A stretch of DNA of 64,000 nt from Sphingomonas sp. Leaf34 (GCF_001421805.1 NZ_LMLC01000001.1:434001-498000); one strand, 5' to 3'; shown: positions 17,754 to 27,087, counted from the stretch's first letter. Program-made: numbers and translations. Notes: a model not told the origin generated them from the sequence alone.

Positions 17754-18419
17754 TCAGCGGATCGTCGTCAACCACTCCGCCTCTGCCGCGCGATCGGTGC
17801 GCAGGGCATTGGCGGGAGCCGACTTGTCCTCGTAGCCGATCGCCATGCCGCAGAAGAGCATGCGGTCTTCGGGGATATTGAGGAACGCGCCGAGCGTGTC
17901 CGGGTACATCGCCCAGCATTCCTGCGCGCAGGTGGCGAGGCCGGCGTCGACCGCGAGCAGCATCAGGTTTTGCAGGTACATGCCGAGATCGGACCATTGC
18001 GGTGGGCCCATCCGCCGGTCGACGGTGCAGAAATAGGCCGCGGGCGCGCAGAAGAAGGCGAAGTTGCGCGCGAACCAGTCTCGGCGCGCGGACTTGTCTT
18101 CGCGCGGGATGCCGAGCTGCGCGTACATCGCTTCGCCGACCGCGAAGCGGCGGTCGCGGTAGGGGGCGGTCAGGTCTTTCGGGTAGATGTCGTAGGCGGG
18201 GGTTTCGGTGACGCCGGTGGCGAGCTTTTCGGCCATGATCGCCGCGAGGCGGGTCATTGCGTCGCCCTGGACGATTGCGATGTGCCAGGGCTGGAGGTTG
18301 CCGCCGGTCGCGGCGCGGGACGCCTTTACCGCGAATTCGTGGAGGAGGGTCGGGTCGACGGGGGTGTCGAGAAAGCCTCGGACGGAGCGGCGCGCGGCGA
18401 TGGCTTCGGACACGTCCAT
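17754..18419 (-). CDS. Nitroreductase-family protein
   Basis: FMN-dependent NAD(P)H oxidoreductase of unknown physiological substrate. The N-terminal AIAARRSVRGFLD is the FMN-binding arginine region, followed by ASRAATGGNLQPWHI, the typical nitroreductase core. The C-terminal part keeps GMAIGYED. Length is 221 residues, usual for the family. The ATG at 18419 is the only good start. It is the last minus-strand gene beyond hslU, from which a family C repeat separates it. Confidence 0.85.
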   Translation of the reverse strand: MDVSEAIAARRSVRGFLDTPVDPTLLHEFAVKASRAATGGNLQPWHIAIVQGDAMTRLAAIMAEKLATGVTETPAYDIYPKDLTAPYRDRRFAVGEAMYAQLGIPREDKSARRDWFARNFAFFCAPAAYFCTVDRRMGPPQWSDLGMYLQNLMLLAVDAGLATCAQECWAMYPDTLGAFLNIPEDRMLFCGMAIGYEDKSAPANALRTDRAAEAEWLTTIR

Positions 18420-18447
18420 TTTGGTCTCCCTGATGACATCCCCGCAC

Positions 18448-18514
18448 CCGTTCGCCCTGAGCGGAGTCGAAGGGCCTTTGACCCATGTGCTTCGACTTCG
18501 CTCAGCACGAACGG
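18448..18514. repeat. Palindromic repeat, family C
   Basis: Arms ccgttcgccctgagcggagt / cttcgctcagcacgaacgg with the extended GTCGAAG core face each other around about 15 bases. It lies just downstream of hslU. Confidence 0.8.
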
Positions 18515-18526
18515 AAGGTATCCAGA

Positions 18527-19822
18527 TTACAGCACGAAGCGGCTTAGGTCGGTGTTGCGCGCGATCTCCTTCAGCTGGCTGTCGACATAGGCGCCGTCGA
18601 TGACCAGATTCGAGCCGCCGCGATCCTCGGCGTTGTAACTCACTTCCTCCAGCAGCTTTTCCATTACCGTCTGCAGGCGACGCGCGCCGATATTCTCGAT
18701 CTCCGCATTCACCTCGGCGGCGATGCGTGCGATCGCGGCGATGCCGTCTTCGGTGAACTCGATGCCGACGCCCTCGGTAGCGATCAGCGCCTTGTACTGG
18801 AGCGGTAGCGACGCCTTGGTGTCAGACAGGATCGCAACGAAATCGGCCTCGGTGAGGCCCTTCAATTCGACGCGGATCGGCAGGCGGCCCTGCAATTCGG
18901 GGAGCAGGTCGCTCGGTTTCGCGACGTGGAACGCGCCACTCGCGATGAAGAGGATGTGGTCGGTCTTCATCGGCCCGTATTTGGTGGCGACGGTCGTGCC
19001 CTCGATCAACGGCAGCAGGTCGCGCTGGACGCCCTCGCGGCTAATCGAACCGCCCCGGCCATCGGCGACCGCAATCTTGTCGATCTCGTCGAGGAAGACG
19101 ATGCCGTTGGCCTCCGCATCGGCGAGCGCCGCGCGGCTGACCTCGTCCTGGTCGAGCCGCTTGTCGGCCTCTTCCTCGACGAGCTTGTCCCACGCCGCGT
19201 GGACGGTGAGCTTGCGGCGCTTCAACTGCTGACCGCCGCCGAACGACTTCATCATCTCGCCGAGGTTGATCATCTGCGGTGCGCCGCCGGGGATCTCGAA
19301 CGGCGTGGTCGGCGCCTGCTCGACCTCGATCTCGACCTCGGCACTGTTCAGATGGCCGTCGAGAAAGCGCTGCTTGAAGCTTTCGCGCGTCGCGGTGCTC
19401 GAATCCTTGCCGACCAGCGCGTCGAGCAGGCGACCCATCGCCGCCTCCTCGGCCTTGTCCTTGACCGCGACGCGGCGGCGTTCCTTTTCGAGGCGGATGG
19501 CTTCCTCGACGAGGTCGCGCGCGATCTGCTCGACGTCGCGGCCGACATAGCCGACCTCGGTGAACTTGGTCGCCTCGACCTTAACGAACGGTGCGTCGGC
19601 GAGTTTGGCGAGGCGGCGGCTGATCTCGGTCTTGCCGCAGCCGGTCGGTCCGATCATCAGGATGTTCTTGGGCGTGACCTCGTCGCGCAGGTCCTCGCTA
19701 AGTTGCTGGCGGCGCCAGCGGTTGCGCATCGCGACGGCGACCGCGCGCTTGGCGGCGGCTTGGCCGATGATGTGGGCGTCGAGCGCGGCGACGATTGCCT
19801 TGGGGGTGAGCTGGTCGTTCAT
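18527..19822 (-). CDS. hslU: ATP-dependent protease ATPase subunit HslU
   Basis: AAA+ unfoldase that feeds proteins into the HslV peptidase. Walker [10 protein letters not shown] is at about residues 58-66, Walker B is FLDEIDKIA, and the pore-loop motif GYVG sits in [13 protein letters not shown]. The C-terminus ends NTDLSRFVL, which is the tail that docks into HslV. The start is the ATG at 19822 ([11 protein letters not shown]), 431 residues; the longer frame upstream covers a repeat and hslV. It is transcribed after hslV, with a family D repeat between the two. Confidence 0.96.
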   Translation of the reverse strand: MNDQLTPKAIVAALDAHIIGQAAAKRAVAVAMRNRWRRQQLSEDLRDEVTPKNILMIGPTGCGKTEISRRLAKLADAPFVKVEATKFTEVGYVGRDVEQIARDLVEEAIRLEKERRRVAVKDKAEEAAMGRLLDALVGKDSSTATRESFKQRFLDGHLNSAEVEIEVEQAPTTPFEIPGGAPQMINLGEMMKSFGGGQQLKRRKLTVHAAWDKLVEEEADKRLDQDEVSRAALADAEANGIVFLDEIDKIAVADGRGGSISREGVQRDLLPLIEGTTVATKYGPMKTDHILFIASGAFHVAKPSDLLPELQGRLPIRVELKGLTEADFVAILSDTKASLPLQYKALIATEGVGIEFTEDGIAAIARIAAEVNAEIENIGARRLQTVMEKLLEEVSYNAEDRGGSNLVIDGAYVDSQLKEIARNTDLSRFVL

Positions 19823-19833
19823 TTTTTTACCTT

Positions 19834-19940
19834 CTCCCCTCCCGCTCGGGAGGGGTCGGGGGAGGGCGTGGCCGCAACGGAAGGCGTCGGTGGGGTGTAT
19901 GTCGGCCCCTCCCCTGACCCCTCCCGCAAGCGGGAGGGGA
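19834..19940. repeat. Palindromic repeat, family D, inside the hslVU operon
   Basis: Two arms, ctcccctcccgctcgggagg and cccctcccgcaagcgggagg, each a hairpin by itself, stand as an inverted pair around about 55 bases. It fills almost the whole space between the hslV stop and the hslU start. It could attenuate transcription or stabilise the hslV part of the mRNA; this is inference. Confidence 0.8.
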
Positions 19941-19941
19941 A

Positions 19942-20505
19942 TTACGAGGTCGAGTCCATCGTTTCCACCGTGAGGCGGTCGTTGGTGTAGACGCAGAGTT
20001 CGGACGCGATGTGCATCGCCTTGCGGCACAGGACTTCCGCGTCGGTCTCGTACTCGACCAGCGCGCGGGCGGCGGCGAGCGCGTAGTTGCCGCCCGAGCC
20101 GATCGCGGCGACGCCGTTTTCGGGTTCGAGCACGTCGCCATTGCCCGTCAGGATCAGCGTCACGTCCTTGTCGGCGACGATCATCATCGCCTCGAGGTTG
20201 CGCAGGAACTTGTCGGTGCGCCAGTCCTTGGCGAGCTCGACCGCGGCGCGCAGGAGCTGGCCCTGATGCGCCTCCAGCTTGCGTTCGAGGCGTTCGAACA
20301 ACGTGAAGGCGTCCGCGGTCGCGCCGGCGAACCCGCCGATGACCGAGCCGTCGCCGAGCCGGCGGACTTTGCGCGCATTGGGTTTCATGACGGTCTGGCC
20401 CATCGAGACCTGGCCATCGCCGATCACGACGACCTTGCCGCCGCGGCGGACCGAGAGGATGGTGGTGCCGTGCCAGGTCGGCATGGCGTGGGGGTCGTTG
20501 CTCAT
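19942..20505 (-). CDS. hslV: ATP-dependent protease peptidase subunit HslV
   Basis: Threonine peptidase of the HslVU proteasome-like complex. The catalytic N-terminal threonine of the mature enzyme lies in [10 protein letters not shown] and is exposed after removal of a short propeptide (about 13 residues from the ATG chosen, six from an internal ATG at 20484). [11 protein letters not shown] and [13 protein letters not shown] are the family core. Length is 187 residues. It is the first gene of the hslV-hslU pair. Confidence 0.95.
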   Translation of the reverse strand: MSNDPHAMPTWHGTTILSVRRGGKVVVIGDGQVSMGQTVMKPNARKVRRLGDGSVIGGFAGATADAFTLFERLERKLEAHQGQLLRAAVELAKDWRTDKFLRNLEAMMIVADKDVTLILTGNGDVLEPENGVAAIGSGGNYALAAARALVEYETDAEVLCRKAMHIASELCVYTNDRLTVETMDSTS

Positions 20506-20575
20506 GCCAGCGATGTAGGGTGCGGTTTCGGGGGTGCAACGCCCCGGCCCGTCTCTTCCCCCGCCTCATCCTTCG

Positions 20576-20666
20576 TCATTCCCGCGCAGGCGGGGATCCA
20601 GACTGGCGACCATGTCGCGTCGCCGCCGAGGTCAGCCAGTATGGGTTCCCGCCTGCGCGGGAATTA
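20576..20666. repeat. Palindromic repeat, family B-like (copy 3)
   Basis: Arms cattcccgcgcaggcgggga and tcccgcctgcgcgggaat enclose about 55 bases with ATCCAGACTGG-type symmetry. It lies upstream of hslV, beyond the holin gene's 3' end. Confidence 0.75.
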
Positions 20667-20685
20667 CGCGGGGCGGGAGGCGGGG

Positions 20686-20943
20686 TTAGCGCCCCTTCCC
20701 CCATTCGCGCGCCAGCGTGTAGCCGAGATAGCCCGTGCCGAAGAGCGCGTAGAGCGGTTCGGGGATCGCGTTGAGATAGGCCGCCATGCCCGCGGCGATC
20801 GCCTGCGCGGTCTGCGGGCGGACCGCGGCGATCAGGCCGGCCGGGATCGCGCCGAGCAGCAGCGTGTACATCACGTAGAGAAAGGTCGGGCGGGCGCGGG
20901 TGATCCAGGGATCTTGTGCTGGATCAAGGGGTTGCGGGGTCAT
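20686..20943 (-). CDS. Holin-family small membrane protein
   Basis: An 85-residue protein with two likely membrane segments: PTFLYVMYTLLLGAIPAGLIA and a more amphipathic one around PEPLYALFGTGYLGYTLA. It ends in a short charged tail (REWGKGR). Size, topology and its place just downstream of a GH108 endolysin gene fit a phage- or gene-transfer-agent-type holin that releases the endolysin to the periplasm. The start ATG is at 20943. No structural phage genes are near. Confidence 0.7.
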   Translation of the reverse strand: MTPQPLDPAQDPWITRARPTFLYVMYTLLLGAIPAGLIAAVRPQTAQAIAAGMAAYLNAIPEPLYALFGTGYLGYTLAREWGKGR

Positions 20944-21005
20944 CGGGCGTCTCCGGCAAAAGTGAAGTTCACAAAGTTCACACGCTGCGCGCGTCTCCGC
21001 CCAGG

Positions 21006-21542
21006 TCAAATACGGTTGGCGAGCCAGCCATAGAGGAAGGCCTCGTTGGCGGGACGCGTCTCGGCGAGCGCGACATAGCGTTCGCCCTGCAGCGCCTCGA
21101 TCGCCTTCAGCAGCACGGTTTCGCCGCCGGGTTTGCGACGCGCGAGGAACGCGTCGAGCGCGGTGCGTGTCTCTGGGCCGATGCGACCGTCGAGGATCAT
21201 GTCGGGATAGTCGGTGGCGCCGCGGTTGAGCGCGTTGAGCGCGCGCTGGAGGAAGGTGGCGGCGACCGCCGGCCCCATATTGACGCCGGTATCGAAGAGT
21301 TCCTCGGCTATCCTGGGCGCGCGCGCGGCGATCTGGTCGAAGCCGGGGCGGGTCCAGTAGAGACGTCGATAGATCGCTTCGGCTTGCGCGCGGGAAAAGG
21401 CGCGCATGGCTCCGACATAGCCGTTGGCGCGGGCGACGACCTGCGTGATGCCGTAGCAGGTGGGGCCGCCGCGGTCTGCGGCGTGGTTGGCGTAGCCGCC
21501 TTCGCGGTCGATGACGGCGTCGATGAGGAAGTCGATTGTCAT
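21006..21542 (-). CDS. GH108 N-acetylmuramidase (endolysin) with peptidoglycan-binding tail
   Basis: Cell-wall hydrolase of the glycoside hydrolase 108 family. The catalytic-glutamate motif is at residue 14 in DREGGYANHAADRGGPT, followed by the typical YGIT. The middle part (LYWTRPGFDQIAARAPRIAEELFDTGVN) and the C-terminal DGRIGPETRTALDAFL match the family's peptidoglycan-binding domain. There is no signal peptide, so it needs a holin, and one follows 62 bases downstream. I chose the ATG at 21542; one at 21548 is also possible. 178 residues. Confidence 0.85.
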   Translation of the reverse strand: MTIDFLIDAVIDREGGYANHAADRGGPTCYGITQVVARANGYVGAMRAFSRAQAEAIYRRLYWTRPGFDQIAARAPRIAEELFDTGVNMGPAVAATFLQRALNALNRGATDYPDMILDGRIGPETRTALDAFLARRKPGGETVLLKAIEALQGERYVALAETRPANEAFLYGWLANRI

Positions 21543-21724
21543 GAGCATGATCCCGCGCTGTTGAGCGCACACAGAGAACCATATAGGTTCGTTGTAGGAC
21601 AGGGATTTTCCGACCCGCCTTCTCGCGCGCGGGCAAGAGCGATGCCACGCAAGGGATCGGGGCTAGCGCTCGGTCGCCGAATACGCGATGTCGCACGGAC
21701 GGACCGCACGGGAGGGCGAACGCA

Positions 21725-23779
21725 ATGACACTACGCGAGAAGATCGGTTGGGGCGCGCTTGCCTTGCTCGGCGCCTGCGCGTTGGCCGTGGTCGCATTCC
21801 AGCGTGGCGAGCCTGTCAACGCGTTGTGGATCGTCACCGCCGCGGTCTCGGTGCAGCTGATCGCATACCGTTTCTACGCGCGCTATATCGCGCGGCACGT
21901 CATGCAGCTCGATCCGTCGCGCAAGACCCCGGCGCTTCGCCGTGCCGACGGGCTCGACTATGTCGCGACCGACCGCAACGTCCTGTTCGGCCACCATTTC
22001 GCCGCCATCGCCGGCGCAGGGCCGCTGGTTGGACCGGTGCTTGCCGCGCAGATGGGCTATCTCCCGGGGACGCTCTGGATCCTCGCCGGCGTCGTGCTGG
22101 CGGGTGCGGTGCAGGATTTCATGATCCTGTTCATCTCGATGCGCCGCGACGGGCGATCGCTCGGTGAGCTGATCCGCATGGAGATGGGCGCGATCCCCGG
22201 CGTGATCGCGCTGGTCGGCGCGTTCGCGATCATGGTCATCATCCTCGCCGTGCTCGCGCTGATCGTGGTGCGCGCGCTCGCGGGCAGCCCATGGGGGCTG
22301 TTCACGGTGGCCGCGACGATCCCGCTGGCGTTCCTGATGGGGATCTACACGCGGTGGATCCGGCCGGGTAAGGTCGGCGAGGTCTCCGTGCTGGGCGTCA
22401 TCGGGCTGCTCGCCGCGATCGTCTATGGCGGCACCGTCGCCGCCTCGCCGACGCTCGCGCCGCTGTTCACGTTGACCCCGGTGCAGCTGTGCGTGCTGAT
22501 GGTCGGCTATGGTGCGGTCGCCTCCGTCCTGCCGGTGTGGTTGCTGCTGGCGCCGCGCGACTATCTGTCGACCTTCCTCAAGATCGGCGCGATCGTCGCG
22601 CTGGCGATCGGCATCGCGGTCGTCGCCCCACCGCTGCGGATGCCGGCGCTCACCCCGTTCATCGACGGCAGCGGCCCGGTCTGGTCGGGCGGGCTGTTCC
22701 CGTTCCTGTTCATCACGATCGCGTGCGGCGCCGTCTCGGGCTTCCACGCGCTGATCGCCAGCGGCACCACGCCGAAACTGATCGCCAGCGAAGGCGACGC
22801 GCAGTTCATCGGTTATGGCGCGATGCTGATGGAGAGCTTCGTCGCGATCATGGCGCTGGTCGGCGCGTCGATCCTCGATCCCGGTGTCTATTTCGCGATG
22901 AACAGCCCGGCAGCCGTGGTCGGCCCCGACTTCGCCTCGGCGGCGAGCGCGGTGACCGCGATGGGCTTCCCGATCACGCCCGAGCTGCTCGCGCAGACCG
23001 CCAAGGACGTCGGTGAAACGACGATCGTCTCGCGGACGGGCGGCGCACCGACGCTCGCGGTGGCGATGTCGGAGATCTTCAGCCACCTGGTCGGCGGGCA
23101 GGCGATGAAGGCGTTCTGGTATCACTTCGCGATCCTGTTCGAGGCGCTGTTCATCCTGACCGCGGTCGATGCCGGCACGCGCGCGGGGCGATTCATGCTG
23201 CAGGACCTGATCGGCCTTGCGGTGCCATCGTTCCGCAATGCATCGGCGATCGTGCCGGGGCTGATCGCGACCGCGCTGTGCGTCACCGCCTGGGGTTTCT
23301 TCCTGTACCAGGGCGTCACCGATCCGCTCGGCGGGGTGAACACGCTGTGGCCGCTGTTCGGGATCTCGAACCAGATGCTCGCCGCGGTCGCGCTGGTGCT
23401 CGCCACCGTCGTGCTGTTCCGGATGAAGCGCCAGCGTTACGCGTGGGTGACGATTCTGCCCGCCGCGTGGCTGTGCCTGTGCACGATCACTGCCGGGCTG
23501 ATGAAGCTGTTCGCGAGCGATCCGAAGGTCGGCTTCCTCGCGCATGCGGCCAAGTTCTCCGACGCGGCGGCGCGCGGCGAGCTGCTCGCGCCCGCCAAGA
23601 CGATGGCGGAGATGCAGCGGATCATCTTCAACGACCGGATCGACGCGGGGCTGTGCGCGCTGTTCCTGGCGGTGGTGCTGTCGATCGTGGTCTTCGGGAT
23701 CCGCACCTGCCTCGCGGCGCTGAAGATCGACCGGCCGACGGTGACCGAAGTGCCGCCACAGCTGGTGGCCGCGAAATGA
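21725..23779 (+). CDS. cstA: Carbon starvation protein CstA (pyruvate/peptide transporter)
   Basis: Inner-membrane transporter with many predicted membrane helices; the family takes up pyruvate or peptides during carbon limitation. The 684-residue length is normal. Family motifs seen are FGHHFAAIAGAGPLVGPVLAAQMGY near the N-terminus, FLFITIACGAVSGFHALIASG in the middle, and GVNTLWPLFGISNQMLAAVAL in the C-terminal half. Its stop overlaps the start of the small YbdD/YjiX gene by four bases, the usual partner. Confidence 0.95.
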   Translation: MTLREKIGWGALALLGACALAVVAFQRGEPVNALWIVTAAVSVQLIAYRFYARYIARHVMQLDPSRKTPALRRADGLDYVATDRNVLFGHHFAAIAGAGPLVGPVLAAQMGYLPGTLWILAGVVLAGAVQDFMILFISMRRDGRSLGELIRMEMGAIPGVIALVGAFAIMVIILAVLALIVVRALAGSPWGLFTVAATIPLAFLMGIYTRWIRPGKVGEVSVLGVIGLLAAIVYGGTVAASPTLAPLFTLTPVQLCVLMVGYGAVASVLPVWLLLAPRDYLSTFLKIGAIVALAIGIAVVAPPLRMPALTPFIDGSGPVWSGGLFPFLFITIACGAVSGFHALIASGTTPKLIASEGDAQFIGYGAMLMESFVAIMALVGASILDPGVYFAMNSPAAVVGPDFASAASAVTAMGFPITPELLAQTAKDVGETTIVSRTGGAPTLAVAMSEIFSHLVGGQAMKAFWYHFAILFEALFILTAVDAGTRAGRFMLQDLIGLAVPSFRNASAIVPGLIATALCVTAWGFFLYQGVTDPLGGVNTLWPLFGISNQMLAAVALVLATVVLFRMKRQRYAWVTILPAAWLCLCTITAGLMKLFASDPKVGFLAHAAKFSDAAARGELLAPAKTMAEMQRIIFNDRIDAGLCALFLAVVLSIVVFGIRTCLAALKIDRPTVTEVPPQLVAAK

Positions 23780-23964
23780 TCCGCGCCTTCTATGCCAAGG
23801 CGCGTGAGACTGCGCTGCTGATGGTCGGCGTGCCGTCTTATGCCGCCTACCGCCAGCACATGGCGGAGCGGCACCCCGATCACCCGCCGATGGACGAACG
23901 TACGTTCTTCCGCGATCGGCAGGAGGCGCGGTACGGGAGCAAGGGCGGGGGGCGGTGCTGTTGA
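23776..23964 (+). CDS. YbdD/YjiX family small protein
   Basis: A 62-residue protein beginning MIRAFYAKARETALLMVGVP and containing YAAYRQHMAERHPDHPPMDERTFFRDRQEARYG, the hallmark of the small family encoded next to CstA-type transporters and probably needed for their function. The ATG overlaps the cstA stop (ATGA), so translation is coupled. It is very likely a subunit or assembly factor of the transporter. Confidence 0.9.
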   Translation: MIRAFYAKARETALLMVGVPSYAAYRQHMAERHPDHPPMDERTFFRDRQEARYGSKGGGRCC

Positions 23965-24482
23965 CCAGGTCGGGCACCAATGTCGCCCGGCTGCGGGCGG
24001 CGACGGCGAGCGATCACGATGCGGTCGATGCGGGGTTCGGGCGGTACGACCTGACCGATCCGCGCGAGTATCGCGCGTTCCTGATCGCGCATGCCAGGGC
24101 GCTGCCGGCGGTCGAGGCGTGGCTGCGGCGCATTTCGGGCCTGCCCGCGTTTCGGGATCGGGCGGACCTGCTCGCGGCCGATCTGACGGCGCTCGGCGAG
24201 GCGATGCCCGCGCCGATGACGTTCGATCCCCTGCGCAGCGCCGCCGCTGGATGGGGCGCGATGTATGTGGTCGAGGGCTCGCGGCTGGGCGGCATCATGC
24301 TGTCGCGCACCGTCCCGGCGGGGATGCCATCGGCCTATCTCGGTGCAAAGCACCTGCCCGGCGAGTGGCGCGAATTGCTCGCGGCCATCGATGCGCAATC
24401 TGCCGACGACGCGTGGATCGCGGCAGCGATCGCCGGGGCGAAGGCGGCGTTCGATCTCTACGGACGCGCGCCTTCGGCTTGA
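23955..24482 (+). CDS. Biliverdin-producing heme oxygenase
   Basis: Opens heme to biliverdin, CO and iron; in bacteria with phytochromes it also supplies the chromophore. The proximal-histidine region is TASDHDAVDAGFGRYDL and the distal-helix motif is MYVVEGSRLGG, both typical of the BphO/HmuO group. Length is 175 residues. The start GTG at 23955 overlaps the preceding gene; a TTG at 23961 is possible. No phytochrome gene is in the window. Confidence 0.85.
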   Translation: MLLTRSGTNVARLRAATASDHDAVDAGFGRYDLTDPREYRAFLIAHARALPAVEAWLRRISGLPAFRDRADLLAADLTALGEAMPAPMTFDPLRSAAAGWGAMYVVEGSRLGGIMLSRTVPAGMPSAYLGAKHLPGEWRELLAAIDAQSADDAWIAAAIAGAKAAFDLYGRAPSA

Positions 24483-24484
24483 GC

Positions 24485-24787
24485 TCAGCGCAGGAGCTTG
24501 GGCGCTTCCTTGCCGATATACTCCTGGATCTTGCTGGCGAAGAGCCCGAGGATCCCGGGCAGGTCGACCACCGCATGGACGTTGGTTTCATAGACCGTGA
24601 CCGCGCTGGCGATCGTCTGGCCCATCGCCTTGGCGGTGAAATGCAGCGTGTCGCCCTCCCAGCGGTGATCGGTCACCGAGCCGCCGGGGATGCTCGCGCT
24701 GATCTTGTCGATTCCGCCATCGAGCCGGGCGCGGACTGCGGCCTTGCCGAGCGTGTGGGGGATGTCGACGGTGACGGGCGTGGCCAT
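24485..24787 (-). CDS. Polyhydroxyalkanoic acid system family protein
   Basis: A 100-residue soluble protein with the pattern VDIPHTLGKAAVRARLDGGI, WEGDTLHFTAKAMGQTI and ending IQEYIGKEAPKLL. This is the PHA_gran_rgn family found near polyhydroxyalkanoate genes and thought to work at granules or in membrane-lipid binding; the function is not established. No PHA synthase is adjacent here. The start is the ATG at 24787. Confidence 0.78.
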   Translation of the reverse strand: MATPVTVDIPHTLGKAAVRARLDGGIDKISASIPGGSVTDHRWEGDTLHFTAKAMGQTIASAVTVYETNVHAVVDLPGILGLFASKIQEYIGKEAPKLLR

Positions 24788-24798
24788 AATTCTGATCC

Positions 24799-25218
24799 TT
24801 AACTGGCGAAGAGCATGTCGTCGTGGGCGAACGCCTTGAACTCGAGCGCGTTGCCCGAGGGGTCGCAAAAGAACATCGTCGCCTGCTCGCCGGGCTGGCC
24901 CTTGAAGCGGATATAGGGCGCGATCCCGAACGCGACGCCGGCGGCGGTGACGCGTTCGGACAACGCGGTCCAGTCGTCCATCGTCAGGACGACGCCGAAA
25001 TGCGGAACGGGGACGGCATGGCCATCGACCGCGTTGGCGACCGCGACGGGCTTGGCGGCAGGATCGAGATGCGCGACGATCTGGTGGCCGAACAGGTCGA
25101 AGTCGATCCAGTGGTCGCTCGAGCGCCCTTCCGGACAGCCGAGCGTGCGGCCGTAGAAGGTGCGGGCCGCGTCGAGGTCGTGGACCGGGAAGGCGAGGTG
25201 GAAGGGGCGCAGGGTCAT
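24799..25218 (-). CDS. VOC-family (glyoxalase/dioxygenase-like) protein
   Basis: A 139-residue vicinal-oxygen-chelate protein of two beta-alpha-beta-beta-beta modules. Metal-ligand positions are seen as [10 protein letters not shown] (His), [10 protein letters not shown] region and [12 protein letters not shown] (Glu). It resembles uncharacterised VOC proteins rather than true glyoxalase I. The start ATG at 25218 is followed by TLRPFHLAF; upstream frame covers a repeat. It sits 11 bases upstream of the PHA-system gene on the same strand, so the two may be co-transcribed. Confidence 0.82.
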   Translation of the reverse strand: MTLRPFHLAFPVHDLDAARTFYGRTLGCPEGRSSDHWIDFDLFGHQIVAHLDPAAKPVAVANAVDGHAVPVPHFGVVLTMDDWTALSERVTAAGVAFGIAPYIRFKGQPGEQATMFFCDPSGNALEFKAFAHDDMLFAS

Positions 25219-25319
25219 GAGGGCGACGATAGGTCGGGAACGCGGGTTCGTCACGCTTTTGCGGTAATGCGCCTTTCGCGGGGAGGCAGGCTTTAGGCGG
25301 ATAACCGCGTCCCCTTCAT

Positions 25320-25425
25320 ACCACCCCGGCGGAGGCCGGGGCCCAATTGGGGAGCGGCGCAAACTCCGGGCTGCGCTTCGTTACTGCGACCTCTCCGATT
25401 GGGCCCCGGCCTCCGCCGGGGTGGT
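25320..25425. repeat. Palindromic repeat, family A (copy 4)
   Basis: Arms ccaccccggcggaggccggg and its inverse with the CCCAATTGGG-type core enclose about 45 bases. It lies between the divergent VOC gene and lnt, so it may sit in or near lnt's promoter region. Confidence 0.85.
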
Positions 25426-25498
25426 GCAAGGTGGCGGGCGATCGTCCGATCCCGGCTAAGATATTGCCCGCTCCCCCCCGCCACGTCATAGCGCCCGC

Positions 25499-27058
25499 GT
25501 GACCCGTTTTTCCGCCCCCGCCTACCCAGCCCTCGCCTGCCTCATCCTCGGCGCGCTCGCCGCGACGGGGTTCGCTCCGCTCGACCTCTGGCCGCTGACG
25601 CTGGTCGCGTTCGCGCTGTGGATGACGCTCGTCCACCGCGCGCCGACGTTGCGGGGCGCGCTCTGGCGTGGCTGGCTGTTCGGGCTCGGGCATTTCACCG
25701 TGAACAACAACTGGTTCCAGCACGCGTTCGACTTTCAGGACGCGATGCCGCCGGTGCTCGGCTATTTCGCCGCGGTCGGGCTCGCGCTGTACCTTGCGGT
25801 GTTCCCGATGCTGGCGGGCGCGCTGGCATGGCGGATCGCGCGGCGACCCGGCACGCCGGACGCGACCTATGTGCTGGTCTTCGCCGCCGCGTGGATCGCC
25901 ACCGAATGGCTGCGCGCGACGCTGTTCACCGGCTATGCCTGGGATCCCTTGAGCATCGTCTGGCTGCCCGTGATCGGCGTCGCGCGGCTGTCGGCGTGGA
26001 TCGGCACCTATGCGCTGTCGGGCGTGACCGTGATGGCGGCGGGGGCGCTGGCGTTGCTCGCGCTGCGCCGCTGGATGCTGCCCGCGATCGTCCTCCCTGC
26101 GCTGGGCCTCGCCGCGTTGTCCGCGCTGTGGACCGATGCGCCGCCGCCGGCCCCCGGCACGCCGCTGGTGCGCGTGGTCCAGCCCGACATCGGCCAGGAA
26201 GACCGCAGCGAAACCGACGGCGAACGCGTCCTCTCCGCGCTCGAAAAGCTTTCCGGCGCCGATGATCGCGGGGTCGACGCGCCGCCGCGCCTCGTCGTCT
26301 GGCCCGAGGGGGTGGTGCGCGACTATGTCGAGGACGGATATCCGTTCTATGCCTATGGCTGGTCGAGCCCGCTCTACCTGCGCCGCCGCATGGCGCGGCT
26401 GCTGGGGCCGCAGGACATATTGCTGATCGGCGGCACCGCGCTGGAATTCAACGCCAAGGATCAGATATCCGGTGCCGCTAATTCGGTGTTCGCGCTCGAC
26501 GCGCAGGCGCGGTTGCGCGGGCGGTACGACAAGGCGCATCTCGTGCCGTATGGCGAATACCTCCCGATGCCGTGGCTGCTGAAGCCACTCGGGCTCGCGC
26601 GGCTCGTCCCCGGCGACATCGACTTCACCTCGGGCAAGGGCCCGGCGAACCTGACGCTGCCCGGCTTCGGCGCGATCGGGATGCAGATCTGCTACGAGAT
26701 CATCTTCTCGGGCGAGGTCGTCGACCGCGCGCACCGCCCGCGCATCCTGTTCAACCCGTCCAACGACGCCTGGTTCGGCAAATGGGGCCCGCCACAGCAC
26801 CTCGCCCAGGCAAGGATGCGCGCGATCGAGGAAGGGCTGCCGATCCTGCGCGCCACGCCGACGGGCATTTCGGCGATCATCGCCGCCGATGGCCACCTTG
26901 TCGCAACCATCCCGCACGAGACTGCGGGCGCGATCGAGCAGCCGATGCCGTCCGCGCTCCCCCCGACGCTGTTCTCGCGCGTGGGGAATGCGATGGCGGC
27001 GATCGTTGCCGCGATCATGCTCGCAACCGGAGTTGCCCTGCGCCGCCGCCAGCGCTAG
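25499..27058 (+). CDS. lnt: Apolipoprotein N-acyltransferase
   Basis: Inner-membrane enzyme adding the third acyl chain to lipoproteins. Several N-terminal membrane segments are followed by the periplasmic nitrilase-like domain. The catalytic triad is Glu270 (WPEG), Lys345 ([14 protein letters not shown]) and Cys398 ([10 protein letters not shown]). Length is 519 residues from a GTG at 25499. It is directly upstream of metK, an order usual in alphaproteobacteria. Confidence 0.96.
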   Translation: MTRFSAPAYPALACLILGALAATGFAPLDLWPLTLVAFALWMTLVHRAPTLRGALWRGWLFGLGHFTVNNNWFQHAFDFQDAMPPVLGYFAAVGLALYLAVFPMLAGALAWRIARRPGTPDATYVLVFAAAWIATEWLRATLFTGYAWDPLSIVWLPVIGVARLSAWIGTYALSGVTVMAAGALALLALRRWMLPAIVLPALGLAALSALWTDAPPPAPGTPLVRVVQPDIGQEDRSETDGERVLSALEKLSGADDRGVDAPPRLVVWPEGVVRDYVEDGYPFYAYGWSSPLYLRRRMARLLGPQDILLIGGTALEFNAKDQISGAANSVFALDAQARLRGRYDKAHLVPYGEYLPMPWLLKPLGLARLVPGDIDFTSGKGPANLTLPGFGAIGMQICYEIIFSGEVVDRAHRPRILFNPSNDAWFGKWGPPQHLAQARMRAIEEGLPILRATPTGISAIIAADGHLVATIPHETAGAIEQPMPSALPPTLFSRVGNAMAAIVAAIMLATGVALRRRQR

Positions 27059-27061
27059 AAG

Positions 27062-27087
27062 GACATATAAAGCTTTCCTTATATGTC
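27062..27087 (+). promoter_or_regulatory. Perfect palindrome in the metK leader (operator or hairpin)
   Basis: Nine-base arms gacatataa (27062-27070) and ttatatgtc (27079-27087) flank the eight-base agctttcc. It lies four bases after the lnt stop and about 42 bases before the metK start. Its AT-rich ATATAA...TTATAT form resembles operators of ArsR-type S-adenosylhomocysteine/SAM regulators of methionine genes. No poly-T follows, so it is not an intrinsic terminator. Confidence 0.6.

Noticed and set aside
20686..21572. A prophage
   Set aside because: Only a holin and an endolysin gene are present; no integrase, capsid, tail or attachment repeats.
21731..23980. A 749-codon open frame on the minus strand opposite cstA
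   Set aside because: It is antisense to a clear transporter gene and its translation is an Arg/Asp/His-rich string, an effect of GC-rich third positions.
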